This document shows, one piece after another, positions 24,977-34,044 of a DNA stretch of 64,000 nucleotides. The notes beneath the pieces were generated by a model. The model saw only the letters and a list, made by a program, of their open reading frames with translations. It was not told where the DNA came from and ran no database searches. The position numbers were made by a program, and so were the translations under genes. Within the stretch, counting starts at the first letter, position 1; the number at the start of each line of letters is the position of its first letter. The stretch comes from Weissella cibaria KACC 11862 (GTDB taxonomy: Bacteria > Bacillota > Bacilli > Lactobacillales > Lactobacillaceae): the NCBI RefSeq assembly GCF_000193635.1, contig NZ_AEKT01000029.1:1-64000 (forward strand), in the 5' to 3' direction.

Positions 24977-27061
24977 TTAATTTGCAGACTTAACATCCAG
25001 TTCTAGGAAGTTAGCCACCTTTGTTGCTTCATCTGCAACCGCGTGTAGTGTTGCCAAACGGTTGTTCTTAACTGCTTCGTCTTCAACCATAACCATCGTC
25101 TCTTCGAAGTAAGCAGCCACGGCAGGTTGTAAGTTCAACAATGCCGCAAGCTTCGCATCCGTGCCATCAACAGTTGCAACTGGGGCAACCGCTTCAAACA
25201 ATGCCTTTTCGGCTGCATTCTCGAACAGGGCAACGTCAACAGTCGCATCCGTTGCATTCTTCGTTGTCAAACGCATCACACGAGTCAACGCTTCAACACC
25301 CTCACGGAAGTTGGCATCGTTAACGTGGGCAGCCAAGACTTGCGCTGATTCAAACATTTGCGTCGTATCAGCAAAGTTGTTCTTCGTCACCGCGTTGATG
25401 ATGTCACGACGAACACCCTCATCTTGCAATGCCTTCACAACACGGTCCGTCAAGAAGTTAACGACCGCAGCCACATTGTTTTGCAACTCAGCCATCACTT
25501 CTTCTGGCAAACCAAACTTAACTGCATCGGCATTAATGTCAGCAATCAAGTCTGACAAAATACCGTCAATATCCAAATCCCACTTGTTGTCAGCCAAGAT
25601 GTTCACAACACCTGAAGCGGCACGACGCAAAGCATATGGGTCATTTGAACCTGATGGCACCATACCACCCGCAAAGAATGACAACAAGCTATCCAACTTA
25701 TCAGCCAAGGCCAATACCTTACCCAAATCTGACGCAGGCAATTCACCATCAGCAGAGATTGGCATGTAGTGCTCACGGATTGCTTGGGCCACGGCAGCGT
25801 CTTCACCAAACAAGTTAGCGTACTTCTCACCCATGATACCTTGCAATTCATCAAACTCACCGACCATACCAGTCATCAAGTCAAACTTGTAGATTTCACC
25901 AGCACGCGCCAACTTGGCTTGTTGATCATCAGTAAAGGCCAAACGACCAGCAATGATGGCAGCCAAAGCCTTGGCGCGACGTGTGTGGGCGGCAACTGAA
26001 CCCAACTTAGCGTGGAATGATACCACTTCCAACTTGTAGTTGTAGAAGTCGATATCGTGCTTTTGATCTTCGTGGTAGAAGAACTTAGCGTCTTCCAAAC
26101 GCGCAACCAGCACCTTTTCGTTACCGGCAATCACATTATCGATGTGTTCAGCGTTTCCGTTACGAACAGAGATAAAGTGTGGCAACAAAGCGCCGTTTGC
26201 ATCAACAACGTGGAAGAAACGTTGGTGTTCCTTCATTGACGTAATCAATACTTCATCAGGCACTTCCAAGTAACCTTCATCGAAGCCACCAGCAAAGGCT
26301 GTCGGATATTCAACGATGTTGTTAACTTCTTCAAGCAAATCTTCGTCAACGACAACGGTCCAGTTGTTATCACTGGCAATCGTTTCGACTTGTGTGCGGA
26401 TGTTTTGCTTACGTGCTTCGGCATCTGCTTGTACAAAGACTGACGTCAAGGCCTCTTCGTACTGGTCAGCTGATGCAATTTCAACATCATGACCCAAGAA
26501 ACGGTGTCCACGTGATGAACGACCCGTTGCAACTCCCAAGATATCAAATGGGACAACTTCATCATCCAACAATGCGACCATCCAACGAATTGGACGGACG
26601 TATTCAAACGTGTGACGACCCCACTTCATCGTTGTTGAGAACGTCATCGCCTCAATAACTTGCTTGAAGCCCGTCAAAACTTCAGCCGCTGGCTTTCCAG
26701 CCTCAAACTTTGTAACGTAGATGTACTCGTTACCGTTAAATTCCTTAAACGTAATGTCATCAGTCGTCAACCCTTGACCGCGGACAAATCCTTGGGCTGC
26801 CTTTGAATAGTTACCCTCAGCATCAAGTGCGACCTTCTTAGCAGGCCCCTTAACTTCTTCTTGGAAGTCTTCAGCCTTTTCAGCAACATCAGAAATCAAC
26901 ACTGCTAAACGACGTGGCGTAGAGAAAGGCTTAATTGCCCCGTATGCCAAACGCTCGTCGGCCATAAAGTTTTCGGCACGCTCAACCAATTGGTTAATTG
27001 CGGGCGTCACCAAGTGGGCCGGAACTTCTTCCAAACCAATTTCTAGCAAAAAGTTAGCCAT
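24977..27061 (-). CDS. glyS: Glycyl-tRNA synthetase beta subunit
   Basis: The beta chain of the alpha2-beta2 bacterial glycyl-tRNA synthetase supplies tRNA-binding domains. The 694-residue product begins MANFLLEIGLEEVPA and contains FSTPRRLAVLI, MKWGRHTFEYVRPIRW, FPTAF-type HD-like region around LARAGEIYKFDLMTGMV, and the C-terminal DALR anticodon-binding domain. The start at 27061 follows GAGGAGG, one base after the glyQ stop, so translation is coupled to glyQ. Expression is set by the T-box upstream of glyQ. Confidence 0.96.
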   Translation of the reverse strand: MANFLLEIGLEEVPAHLVTPAINQLVERAENFMADERLAYGAIKPFSTPRRLAVLISDVAEKAEDFQEEVKGPAKKVALDAEGNYSKAAQGFVRGQGLTTDDITFKEFNGNEYIYVTKFEAGKPAAEVLTGFKQVIEAMTFSTTMKWGRHTFEYVRPIRWMVALLDDEVVPFDILGVATGRSSRGHRFLGHDVEIASADQYEEALTSVFVQADAEARKQNIRTQVETIASDNNWTVVVDEDLLEEVNNIVEYPTAFAGGFDEGYLEVPDEVLITSMKEHQRFFHVVDANGALLPHFISVRNGNAEHIDNVIAGNEKVLVARLEDAKFFYHEDQKHDIDFYNYKLEVVSFHAKLGSVAAHTRRAKALAAIIAGRLAFTDDQQAKLARAGEIYKFDLMTGMVGEFDELQGIMGEKYANLFGEDAAVAQAIREHYMPISADGELPASDLGKVLALADKLDSLLSFFAGGMVPSGSNDPYALRRAASGVVNILADNKWDLDIDGILSDLIADINADAVKFGLPEEVMAELQNNVAAVVNFLTDRVVKALQDEGVRRDIINAVTKNNFADTTQMFESAQVLAAHVNDANFREGVEALTRVMRLTTKNATDATVDVALFENAAEKALFEAVAPVATVDGTDAKLAALLNLQPAVAAYFEETMVMVEDEAVKNNRLATLHAVADEATKVANFLELDVKSAN

Positions 27062-27062
27062 C

Positions 27063-27989
27063 TTAGTTTTCCTCCTCATCTGCAGGCAAGTACTTCGCAC
27101 GCAAAGCTTCGTCCTTCAACAATGGGAAACCAAGCTTCTTACGCTCATCAATGAAGGCACGCGCAACTGAACGGGCCATGTTACGGATACGTGATAGATA
27201 TTTTGCACGTTCTGTAACTGACACTGTGCCACGGGCATCCAACAAGTTAAACGTGTGTGATGACTTCAAAATGTAGTCGTAAGCTGGGTGAACCAAGCCC
27301 TTTTCCAAAGCCTTCTTAGCTTCAGCTTCGTACTCGTTAAAGTGACGCAACAACATTTCTTGGTCTGATTCTTCAAATGAGTAAACTGAGTGTTCGTACT
27401 CTGGCTCCTTAAAGATGTCACCGTACAAAACGCCGTTACCCCATTCCAAATCGTACACCGTTGGGACGTCTTGGATGTATGAAGCCAAACGCTCCAAACC
27501 ATACGTGATTTCTGATGTTACGGCATCAACTTGGATACCACCAACTTGTTGGAAGTACGTAAATTGCGTGACTTCCATACCGTCCAACCAGATTTCCCAA
27601 CCGATACCAGCGGCACCCATTGATGGGTTTTCCCAGTTATCTTCAACGAAACGAATATCGTGTTCCAATGGATCAATGCCCAAGGCCTTCAAAGAATCCA
27701 AGTACAATTCTTGAATGTTGTCGGGTGATGGCTTCATAACCACTTGGAATTGGTGGTGTTGGTACAAACGGTTTGGGTTATCACCGTAACGTCCATCGGC
27801 AGGACGACGTGATGGCTCCACGTAAGCCGCGTTCCATGGCTCAGGACCATTGGCACGTAGGAACGTGTAAGGGCTCATCGTACCCGCACCCTTTTCTGTA
27901 TCGTAAGCTTCCATCAGCATTGCGCCTTGGTCAGCCCAGAACTTTTGCAACGTCAAAATAATGTCTTGCACACTCATTTTTGCGCTCAT
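27063..27989 (-). CDS. glyQ: Glycyl-tRNA synthetase alpha subunit
   Basis: The alpha chain holds the class II catalytic core that activates glycine. The 308-residue product shows [38 protein letters not shown], the motif 2 region [14 protein letters not shown] and motif 3-like [12 protein letters not shown] start at 27989 (MSAKMSVQD), with GAAAGGAAT before the ATG; a much longer in-frame start would run through the T-box terminator. It is cotranscribed with glyS. Confidence 0.96.
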   Translation of the reverse strand: MSAKMSVQDIILTLQKFWADQGAMLMEAYDTEKGAGTMSPYTFLRANGPEPWNAAYVEPSRRPADGRYGDNPNRLYQHHQFQVVMKPSPDNIQELYLDSLKALGIDPLEHDIRFVEDNWENPSMGAAGIGWEIWLDGMEVTQFTYFQQVGGIQVDAVTSEITYGLERLASYIQDVPTVYDLEWGNGVLYGDIFKEPEYEHSVYSFEESDQEMLLRHFNEYEAEAKKALEKGLVHPAYDYILKSSHTFNLLDARGTVSVTERAKYLSRIRNMARSVARAFIDERKKLGFPLLKDEALRAKYLPADEEEN

Positions 27990-28026
27990 ATTGACAAATT
28001 CCTTTCTCGTGGTTGGCTTCGAGCAA

Positions 28027-28238
28027 ATAAAAAGCCCTACACCAATCACCATAAAAAATGATTGATGTAGGGACGATAATTCGCGGTTCCACCCTACTTC
28101 TAGGAAAACTCCTAGCAGCTTCATTGGATTAAATTGTGCTCCAGCAGTGCCCCTTACGCTAATCAGATCACCCTCACATCACCGGTGACTTGCTGGACTG
28201 ATTTCACGGAATTCTTCTGCTTTCATCGCTTATTACAA
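28027..28238 (-). promoter_or_regulatory. Glycine T-box leader of glyQS
   Basis: The minus strand has the conserved T-box core AGGGTGGAACCGCG (28082-28095), a terminator made of AGCCCTACACCAATCAC and its complement with a U tract (28027-28075), and a Stem I region containing AGCAGAAGAA. The probable specifier is GGC (28149-28151), a glycine codon followed by A, as usual for the family. Uncharged tRNA-Gly would pair with the specifier and the TGGA bulge and favour antitermination. Confidence 0.93.
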
Positions 28239-28244
28239 CTAATA

Positions 28245-28272
28245 AGTTTATCACTCAGCCGTTGAATGTCAA
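28245..28272 (-). promoter_or_regulatory. Promoter of the glyQS operon
   Basis: A perfect TTGACA (28267-28272) and TAAACT (28245-28250) on the minus strand are 16 bases apart. The start near 28238 gives the T-box leader its full Stem I. Confidence 0.75.
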
Positions 28273-28283
28273 CGAAATTAATC

Positions 28284-29018
28284 TCAATATTCAGTTGTCT
28301 TTGACCACAAGTACATGCCATAAAACGCATTGAACGTTTTCACGATCATCAAAACAAACATCCCTAATGCGCCTGACCCACCGGCCTGGATTTGATTCCA
28401 CCATAATAACAGGCCAACCGCATCAACTAACAACCAGACAACCCACTGCGAGAGGTAGCCATACGTTGCCAAAATTTGTGCCAACATCCCCAGCGGTAAT
28501 TGTGAGGAGTCGAGGTAGACTTGATTACCATGTGCCGTTTTGGCAACGGCTAGAACGACACCATAAACCACAACTGCCCCTGCGACAAGGCATCCCATCA
28601 TTTTAGGGCCGATACGCTTCGCTTGCATCTGACTACTGTCTTGTTGTTGGGCTAGCTGCTTGTACCAGGCAACCATCCCCACAAACTGCATCACAAAAAA
28701 GAAGCCTTGATTGAGAATGTCACCGACCAAATGGTTGTGAATGGACATTAATAACCAGATGCCATTGGTCAGGAGCCCCCAGAAAAAGTTCGTTAACCGG
28801 CCACTCGCTAACATGATTAAGTAAAAAGCCAATACCAACCCGGTAATTAAACTCGTCCATCCTGATGATGAATAATCACCTGTATAGACGAAGGCCCAAA
28901 TCGTAACAGCCATAATAATGACCAGATACACCCGTTGAAACCGATTCATCAAGGCTAAATCACGCTTAATATTGGTTGGTGACGTCGCTTCACGCAAAGC
29001 TTGTTTAAGATACTGCAT
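28284..29018 (-). CDS. pnuC: Nicotinamide riboside transporter PnuC
   Basis: PnuC moves nicotinamide riboside across the membrane by facilitated diffusion, feeding NAD synthesis through a kinase. The 244-residue protein has about seven helices. Family features are the repeated tryptophan/asparagine-rich helices: FFWGLLTNGIWL, NQGFFFVMQFVGMVAWYKQ and YLSQWVVWLLVDAVGLLLW. GAGGGAG lies before the ATG at 29018. It stands alone between terminators. The NAD demand of a heterofermenter gives it a plausible role. Confidence 0.85.
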   Translation of the reverse strand: MQYLKQALREATSPTNIKRDLALMNRFQRVYLVIIMAVTIWAFVYTGDYSSSGWTSLITGLVLAFYLIMLASGRLTNFFWGLLTNGIWLLMSIHNHLVGDILNQGFFFVMQFVGMVAWYKQLAQQQDSSQMQAKRIGPKMMGCLVAGAVVVYGVVLAVAKTAHGNQVYLDSSQLPLGMLAQILATYGYLSQWVVWLLVDAVGLLLWWNQIQAGGSGALGMFVLMIVKTFNAFYGMYLWSKTTEY

Positions 29019-29113
29019 TTCTCTACTCCCTCGTTAAACACTAACGAATAGATTACCACATTAACATTCGCTTGTGCGCTATGTCACGTACTTGTAAATA
29101 TCGGGCATAATAA

Positions 29114-29145
29114 AAAGCGATATCCCCCAAAAGGGACATCGCTTT
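29114..29145 (-). terminator. Terminator after the 57-residue protein gene
   Basis: AAAGCGATATCCC and GGGACATCGCTTT pair around CCAAAA, and the minus strand continues with five U. It lies about 20 bases after the small gene's stop. Confidence 0.8.
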
Positions 29146-29165
29146 CTAACTGATTCATACCGTAC

Positions 29166-29339
29166 TTACTTGCCAAGGAATCCTGACAACTTATCCTTAA
29201 CGTCATCCATATCAACGTTATCTAAGATGTCCGCCTTGTCGCCTAGCAAGTCACCGGCCTTTTCCTTCAATTCGTTCAAGTCAGCGCCTTCCAAAAGATC
29301 ACCAGCTTGGTCCTTCAACTTATCCAAATCAAAATCCAT
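29166..29339 (-). CDS. Small acidic helical protein with an internal repeat
   Basis: A 57-residue protein starting MDFDLDKLKDQAGDLLEGA and ending KLSGFLGK. It is rich in Asp, Lys and Leu and should form amphipathic helices. LKDQAGDLLEG and LKEKAGDLLGD are two copies of an 11-residue unit, with a looser third around VKDKLSGFLG. It has no signal peptide. A GGAGAATTG-type site precedes the ATG and a terminator follows, so it is probably real. It sits downstream of recO on the same strand. I do not recognise the function. Confidence 0.65.
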   Translation of the reverse strand: MDFDLDKLKDQAGDLLEGADLNELKEKAGDLLGDKADILDNVDMDDVKDKLSGFLGK

Positions 29340-29403
29340 GTCAATTCTCCGTTCGCTTCTTTACTATACACTTATTATAAGTGATATTAGCGCTACCTGT
29401 CAT

Positions 29404-30198
29404 CTATTTTGACTCGTCAATTGGCTTTTGTTGGCCGCGTTGGGCGAGACGTTGTGACCAGCCGTCTAGTTGTTGAATAAAACTTTTGGCACGTAAATGT
29501 ACGCCGACTTGGTCATCATAAATCTTATCCATCACGCGTGCCATATCATGCTTAGTCTCTTCTTTTAGCGACAACGAACCTAACTGTTTTAGGTCAATTT
29601 TGTTAAGTTGTGATAGCACACGCACAGAACGTGGATTAGCATTCATACGTTGTTCATCTTGATCCCAGTGCAACTGGCACAGTGTCCCGTTTAGCTTCTC
29701 GGAGAAATCAAGTGGTAAATCACGTCGACCACAAACAACACATTCACCCCAAGTCGGTTCAAGACCGAATGCCGGCAACAATTTGATTTCAAAAAAATTG
29801 GCAATGCCTTGTGGATCCAGACCTCTCTCAATTTTTTCAATCGCCAAGCGGGCCCATTCATACCACTTACCAATCGGCTGATTATCGACAAATGCCGCGT
29901 CAATCAACCCTAAGATGTAAGTCATGTAGGCATTCTTTGTGACGTCCATCATCAATTCACGTGATTGGTGGCTCTCTTTAACAGCGTTAATAAAACTCAA
30001 ACCGGTTGGATTTAAAGTTCCTTCAAACGTGGCGACCGTTAACGGTTGGACATCCGCTGCGAATTGGTACCGCTTTGACTTGCCATTTTTAATGTAAAAC
30101 ATCCGCTTGCCACCCTGCTTGGTCAGCATCTTAACCATCAGATCCTTTTCCTTGCGGTCTTGCTGGTACATCACAATTGCATCAAATACTTCTGCCAT
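29404..30198 (-). CDS. recO: DNA repair protein RecO
   Basis: RecO loads RecA with RecR onto SSB-coated single-stranded DNA. The 264-residue protein has the N-terminal OB-fold (FDAIVMYQQDRKEKDLMVKMLTKQGG, FYIKNGKSK), the helical core, and a zinc-like motif ECVVCGRRDLPL with TLCQLHW following near residue 175. I start at 30198 (MAEVFDA) because AGGGG is correctly spaced there. The era terminator lies only about 14 bases upstream, so recO depends on readthrough or its own promoter. Confidence 0.92.
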   Translation of the reverse strand: MAEVFDAIVMYQQDRKEKDLMVKMLTKQGGKRMFYIKNGKSKRYQFAADVQPLTVATFEGTLNPTGLSFINAVKESHQSRELMMDVTKNAYMTYILGLIDAAFVDNQPIGKWYEWARLAIEKIERGLDPQGIANFFEIKLLPAFGLEPTWGECVVCGRRDLPLDFSEKLNGTLCQLHWDQDEQRMNANPRSVRVLSQLNKIDLKQLGSLSLKEETKHDMARVMDKIYDDQVGVHLRAKSFIQQLDGWSQRLAQRGQQKPIDESK

Positions 30199-30211
30199 AC
30201 CCATCCCCTAG

Positions 30212-30237
30212 TAAAAAAGAGACTAGGTAGTCTCTTT
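30212..30237 (-). terminator. Terminator or attenuator between era and recO
   Basis: AAGAGACTA and TAGTCTCTT are perfect arms with a GG loop, followed by six U on the minus strand. It starts 10 bases after the era stop and ends just before the recO ribosome binding site. Confidence 0.75.
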
Positions 30238-30246
30238 CTCGCCAAA

Positions 30247-31155
30247 TTAAATATCTGAATCTTCCTTGTAACCGTAAGTTTGAAGTGCTTGTGGCTTATC
30301 ACGCCAACGTTCTTCAACCTTAACCCATGTCTCCAAGAAAATCTTATCACCAAGCAAACGTTCGATATCCTTACGTGCCCGCACACCGATTTCCTTGATC
30401 ATTGCCCCTTGCTTACCAATGACAATGTTCTTTTGCGTTGGTCGTTCAACAACAATCGTCGCTTGCACATGCAAGTGATTTTCATCTTGACGCTCAATTT
30501 TATCAATCACCACCGCAACTGAGTGTGGCACTTCTTGACGTGTCAATTGCAAGACCTTTTCACGAATCAACTCACTCATGATAAATCGTTCTGGGTGATC
30601 CGTGATTTGATCAGCTGGGTAATATTGTGGACCTTCTGCCATCTTATCCATCGCAAAATCCAACAATTCAGGCACGCCATCCCCCTTCAAAGCTGAAATT
30701 GGGAAGATTTCGGCAAACTCCATTTGTTGGCGGTAATCATCAATAATCGTCAACAAATCTGCTGGGTTCACCAAGTCAATCTTATTAATGATCAAATAAA
30801 CTGGCGTCTTCGTGTCCTTTAAGCGATTAATAATGAAATCATCCCCGGCCCCACGTGGTTCGTCGGCATTCACCAAGAACCAAACCATGTCTGCTTCACG
30901 TAAAGCTGACATGGCTGTCTTCACCATAAAATCACCTAGTGAGTTATGAGGCTTATGGATACCTGGTGTATCCATAAAGACGATTTGACCCTCATCGGTG
31001 GTGTAAATTCCTTGGATCTTGTTACGGGTTGTTTGTGCCTTAGGTGACATGATGGCAATCTTTTCACCAATCATCTTGTTCAAAAGCGTTGACTTACCAA
31101 CGTTTGGACGACCAACCAAGGCCACGAAACCTGACTTAAATCCTTGTTCACTCAT
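30247..31155 (-). CDS. era: GTPase Era
   Basis: Era is an essential GTPase that binds 16S rRNA near its 3' end and helps 30S maturation. The 302-residue product has P-loop GRPNVGKS (residues 15-22), [24 protein letters not shown], and the C-terminal KH domain with [22 protein letters not shown] start at 31155 ([10 protein letters not shown]); an upstream in-frame codon lacks a binding site. It follows dgkA by 51 bases in the phoH-ybeY-dgkA-era-recO cluster common to Firmicutes. Confidence 0.96.
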   Translation of the reverse strand: MSEQGFKSGFVALVGRPNVGKSTLLNKMIGEKIAIMSPKAQTTRNKIQGIYTTDEGQIVFMDTPGIHKPHNSLGDFMVKTAMSALREADMVWFLVNADEPRGAGDDFIINRLKDTKTPVYLIINKIDLVNPADLLTIIDDYRQQMEFAEIFPISALKGDGVPELLDFAMDKMAEGPQYYPADQITDHPERFIMSELIREKVLQLTRQEVPHSVAVVIDKIERQDENHLHVQATIVVERPTQKNIVIGKQGAMIKEIGVRARKDIERLLGDKIFLETWVKVEERWRDKPQALQTYGYKEDSDI

Positions 31156-31206
31156 GTATAAAATCTCTGTTCTTTCTGTATAATCCACGTGTTACCACGC
31201 ACAACT

Positions 31207-31635
31207 TTATCCCAGCAACATCTGCAAATTCGGCAAGATGTAAGGCTGGAAAATCAACACACCCACGACAATTGCGAAGGCAACGGCTGCCAAAACAGCC
31301 CCAGAAGCCACATCTTTTGCGACTTTCGCCAATGGGTGGTAACTTTCACCGACAATCAAATCAACGATTGCTTCCACCATTGTATTAACGAACTCGGCCA
31401 TAATCACGGTAAAAACAGCCACCGTAATCCACAGCCAGTCCGACCGTCCTAGCTTAACATATATCCCGACAAGTAAGACGACAATTGCCGCAAAAATATG
31501 AAAGCGCATATTTCGTTCGCGAACAAGTAACTGGCCAATTCCTTCGAGGGCATGGCCTAGCGCTTGTAGAAAGTGCGTATTCTTTTCAATTTGTGGCGCC
31601 GGTTCGGTCGCCTTTTTCTTATCGTGTAAGTCCAT
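31207..31635 (-). CDS. dgkA: Diacylglycerol/undecaprenol kinase family protein
   Basis: The 142-residue product is a three-helix membrane kinase; Gram-positive members phosphorylate undecaprenol, recycling the lipid carrier for wall synthesis. Visible marks are ALEGIGQLLVRERNMRFH, ITVAVFTVIMAEFVNTMVEAIVDL, and HPLAKVAKDVASGAVL, with the conserved Glu and Asp-Ala-Gly-type residues of the active site. A 15-residue charged N-terminal extension precedes the core. It overlaps the 3' end of ybeY by 17 bases, so the two are translationally linked. Confidence 0.9.
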   Translation of the reverse strand: MDLHDKKKATEPAPQIEKNTHFLQALGHALEGIGQLLVRERNMRFHIFAAIVVLLVGIYVKLGRSDWLWITVAVFTVIMAEFVNTMVEAIVDLIVGESYHPLAKVAKDVASGAVLAAVAFAIVVGVLIFQPYILPNLQMLLG

Positions 31636-32101
31636 AGCTATCCAAAATCTCGCGTTGTAAATCAAACATAATCTTTTCGTCTTCATCACTACGCATGTGA
31701 TCATAACCGTTTAAGTGCAAGAAACCATGAACGACCAAAAAGCCAAGCTCACGTTCGTATGAGTGCTCCAAGTATTCGGCTTGTTCACCAATCTTATCCA
31801 CAGACACGATAATATCACCGATATTTTTGGCCAAATCTTCAGCCATATCCTCATCCATCATCAGTGGCATATCGTCACCGTCTTCTTCAATTGCAAAAGA
31901 AATGACGTCTGTTGGCTTATCAAGCCCGCGATACTCACGGTTATAACGTTGAATCTCATCATTGTTAACAAAAGTGACTGACATCTCTGTATCATCTGGC
32001 AACTTCATATACTTACCAGCGTAATCTAGCACCTTTTCAACAAGTTCAATTTGCTCTGCCGGTACTCCGGGCTTTGATTGGTCAATAATCGCCAAATCCA
32101 T
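31619..32101 (-). CDS. ybeY: Endoribonuclease YbeY
   Basis: YbeY is a zinc-dependent RNase in 16S rRNA 3' maturation and ribosome quality control. The 160-residue product has the zinc motif HGFLHLNGYDH with histidines 125, 129 and 135, and the family stretch KPTDVISFAIEE. It begins 5 bases after phoH and overlaps dgkA. AGAAGAAGGATT lies before the ATG. Confidence 0.96.
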   Translation of the reverse strand: MDLAIIDQSKPGVPAEQIELVEKVLDYAGKYMKLPDDTEMSVTFVNNDEIQRYNREYRGLDKPTDVISFAIEEDGDDMPLMMDEDMAEDLAKNIGDIIVSVDKIGEQAEYLEHSYERELGFLVVHGFLHLNGYDHMRSDEDEKIMFDLQREILDSYGLTR

Positions 32102-32106
32102 AATCT

Positions 32107-33096
32107 TTAATCCTTCTTCTCTGTTTGCTTATTTTTTGCGGCATCAAATGCGTCATAGGCGTTAATGATCGCCCCAACGACTGGGTGACGTACAACGTCA
32201 TCCGCGGCAAATTCAATAAATGTAATATGTGAGACATTTGCCAACACTTGCTTGGCTTGAATCAGGCCTGACCGTACCTTTGTTGGCAAGTCAATCTGTG
32301 ACACGTCACCATTCACAATCATATGCGAGCCAAAACCAAGGCGGGTCAAAAACATCTTCATTTGCTGTGGTGTTGTGTTCTGTGCCTCATCTAAAATAAT
32401 AAAGGCGTTGTCCAAGGTACGACCACGCATGTAGGCAAGTGGTGCAATTTCAATCGTCCCACGATCCATCAGACGTTCTGTATGTTCCGCGCCAATAATG
32501 GCATGCAGCGCATCATAAATTGGTCGCAAGTAAGGATCGACCTTTTCTTTCAAATCACCGGGCAAGAACCCTAAGTTTTCACCAGCTTCAACGGCAGGAC
32601 GTGTGATAATGATTTTCTCAACATCCCCACGCTTCAGTGCTGCCACTGCCATGACGACGGCCAAATACGTCTTGCCAGTTCCGGCAGGTCCGATACCAAA
32701 CGTAATGTCGTTATTACGAATCGCTTGAATGTAACGGCGCTGACCGTAATTCTTCACACGAACCGGGTGCCCCTTCGCATCTCGGATCAAAGTCTCAGTG
32801 TACATATCGCCAAAGTATTCTAGCGTACCACGTTCAGACATCTTCATCGCTGAAACGATGTCAGTTGCGTTTAGCTTAACACCTTTTTTGATTAAATTCG
32901 TCAATTCAACAACGATTGCCTCAGCTGCATCAACGGACTCTGCTTCACCTTTGATGGTCAACTGATCACCAAAGACTGACAAAGACACCCCAACGCCCTC
33001 TTCAATCAACTTCAAATTGCTGTCTTGTGGTCCAACCAAGCCAATTTCTTGCTCGGCATTTTCAAAACGATAAATTTTTTCAACTTGTGCTGCCAA
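32107..33096 (-). CDS. phoH: PhoH family ATPase
   Basis: The 329-residue protein has an N-terminal KH-like region and the PhoH P-loop ATPase with GIGPAGTGKTYLAVVMA and the Walker B segment AFIILDEAQNTTPQQMKMFLTRLG. The role is thought to lie in RNA metabolism. I start at the TTG at 33096 because AGAGGG sits 9 bases before it; a TTG at 33120 would put that site inside the gene, and no ATG is available. A TATAAT box (33140-33145) lies upstream. It heads the phoH-ybeY-dgkA-era-recO series. Confidence 0.92.
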   Translation of the reverse strand: MAAQVEKIYRFENAEQEIGLVGPQDSNLKLIEEGVGVSLSVFGDQLTIKGEAESVDAAEAIVVELTNLIKKGVKLNATDIVSAMKMSERGTLEYFGDMYTETLIRDAKGHPVRVKNYGQRRYIQAIRNNDITFGIGPAGTGKTYLAVVMAVAALKRGDVEKIIITRPAVEAGENLGFLPGDLKEKVDPYLRPIYDALHAIIGAEHTERLMDRGTIEIAPLAYMRGRTLDNAFIILDEAQNTTPQQMKMFLTRLGFGSHMIVNGDVSQIDLPTKVRSGLIQAKQVLANVSHITFIEFAADDVVRHPVVGAIINAYDAFDAAKNKQTEKKD

Positions 33097-33139
33097 AAAT
33101 GGATTCCCTCTAATTCGCAATATTTTTTATTACAGTACT

Positions 33140-33145
33140 ATTATA
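33140..33145 (-). promoter_or_regulatory. Possible phoH promoter -10 box
   Basis: The minus strand has a perfect TATAAT about 45 bases before the phoH start codon. No good -35 is visible. It may give phoH and the following genes an entry point separate from rpsU-yqeY. Confidence 0.4.
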
Positions 33146-33191
33146 CCGCAAACATATATGTATCGGGGCATCACCCCGCATTGTGACATAA

Positions 33192-33635
33192 TTAGCCCAA
33201 CAATGATTGCACCGTTGTGTTAACCAACTTACCGTCAGCCTTACCCTTAACCTTAGGCATCAAGGCACCCATCACCTTACCCAAGTCCGCCTTTGATGAC
33301 GCACCAACTTCAGCAATCGTTTCCTTAACAATGGCAACGACTTCTTCCTCAGACATTTGTGCAGGCATGTAGCGCTTCAACACATCGATTTGACCTTGGA
33401 TTTCTTCAGCCAAGTCTGCCCGATCAGCATCCTTGTATGATTCCATCTCTTCGACACGTTGCTTCATTTCGCGTGACAAAACTGCCAATTCTTCATCAGC
33501 CGTCAAATCGTGACCCAACTTGATTTGTTCATTTGATACAGACGCCTTAACCATACGGACAACACCAAGCGTTACCTTATCCTTGGCCTTCATCGCTTCC
33601 TTCATATCTGACGTCAATTGTTCTAGCAAACTCAT
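33192..33635 (-). CDS. GatB/YqeY domain protein
   Basis: The 147-residue protein is a stand-alone YqeY domain, related to the tRNA-binding tail of amidotransferase GatB. It begins [20 protein letters not shown] and contains RKAEMESYK-like [26 protein letters not shown] and [19 protein letters not shown]. The function is not established. It follows rpsU in the usual Firmicutes order. TTGGAGGAAAA lies before the ATG. Confidence 0.93.
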   Translation of the reverse strand: MSLLEQLTSDMKEAMKAKDKVTLGVVRMVKASVSNEQIKLGHDLTADEELAVLSREMKQRVEEMESYKDADRADLAEEIQGQIDVLKRYMPAQMSEEEVVAIVKETIAEVGASSKADLGKVMGALMPKVKGKADGKLVNTTVQSLLG

Positions 33636-33681
33636 GATTATTTTCCTCCAAATAATGTTGTTTGACTTATTTTATGATTAT

Positions 33682-33715
33682 AAAACAAAACCGGACCACC
33701 AATAAGGTAGCCCGG
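33682..33715 (-). terminator. Terminator after rpsU
   Basis: On the minus strand CCGGGCTACC and GGTGGTCCGG pair with wobbles around TTATT, and TTTTGTTTT follows. It lies 11 bases after the rpsU stop and may let some readthrough reach yqeY. Confidence 0.7.
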
Positions 33716-33726
33716 CAAGAGTCGAA

Positions 33727-33912
33727 TTAACGGCTCTTCTTGTTCTTGCGCTTACGAGCGGCCTCAGCCTTCAACTTACGTTGTACTGATGGCTTGATGT
33801 AGAACTCACGCTTACGGTACTCTTGCAAGGTACCATCCTTTGATACACCACGCTTGAAGCGACGGAGAGCATCATCAAGAGACTCATTCTTACGAACAAC
33901 AGTCTTTGCCAT
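33727..33912 (-). CDS. rpsU: 30S ribosomal protein S21
   Basis: The 61-residue basic protein matches S21: [34 protein letters not shown] followed by a Lys/Arg-rich tail. S21 sits near the 16S 3' end and helps start-site selection. GAAGGGAGGG before the ATG is a strong binding site. Its place upstream of yqeY and phoH is typical. Confidence 0.97.
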   Translation of the reverse strand: MAKTVVRKNESLDDALRRFKRGVSKDGTLQEYRKREFYIKPSVQRKLKAEAARKRKNKKSR

Positions 33913-34044
33913 AATGTTTACCCTCCCTTCCCGTGTGAAGTTTCCAACTTTTATATATGTCGCACACTTTTGTTCTTTAATAGTTTACCAGAATAGGCGC
34001 TGTTGTCAACGCTTTGTCGATAATTAGATTTTTTAACCAATTGT

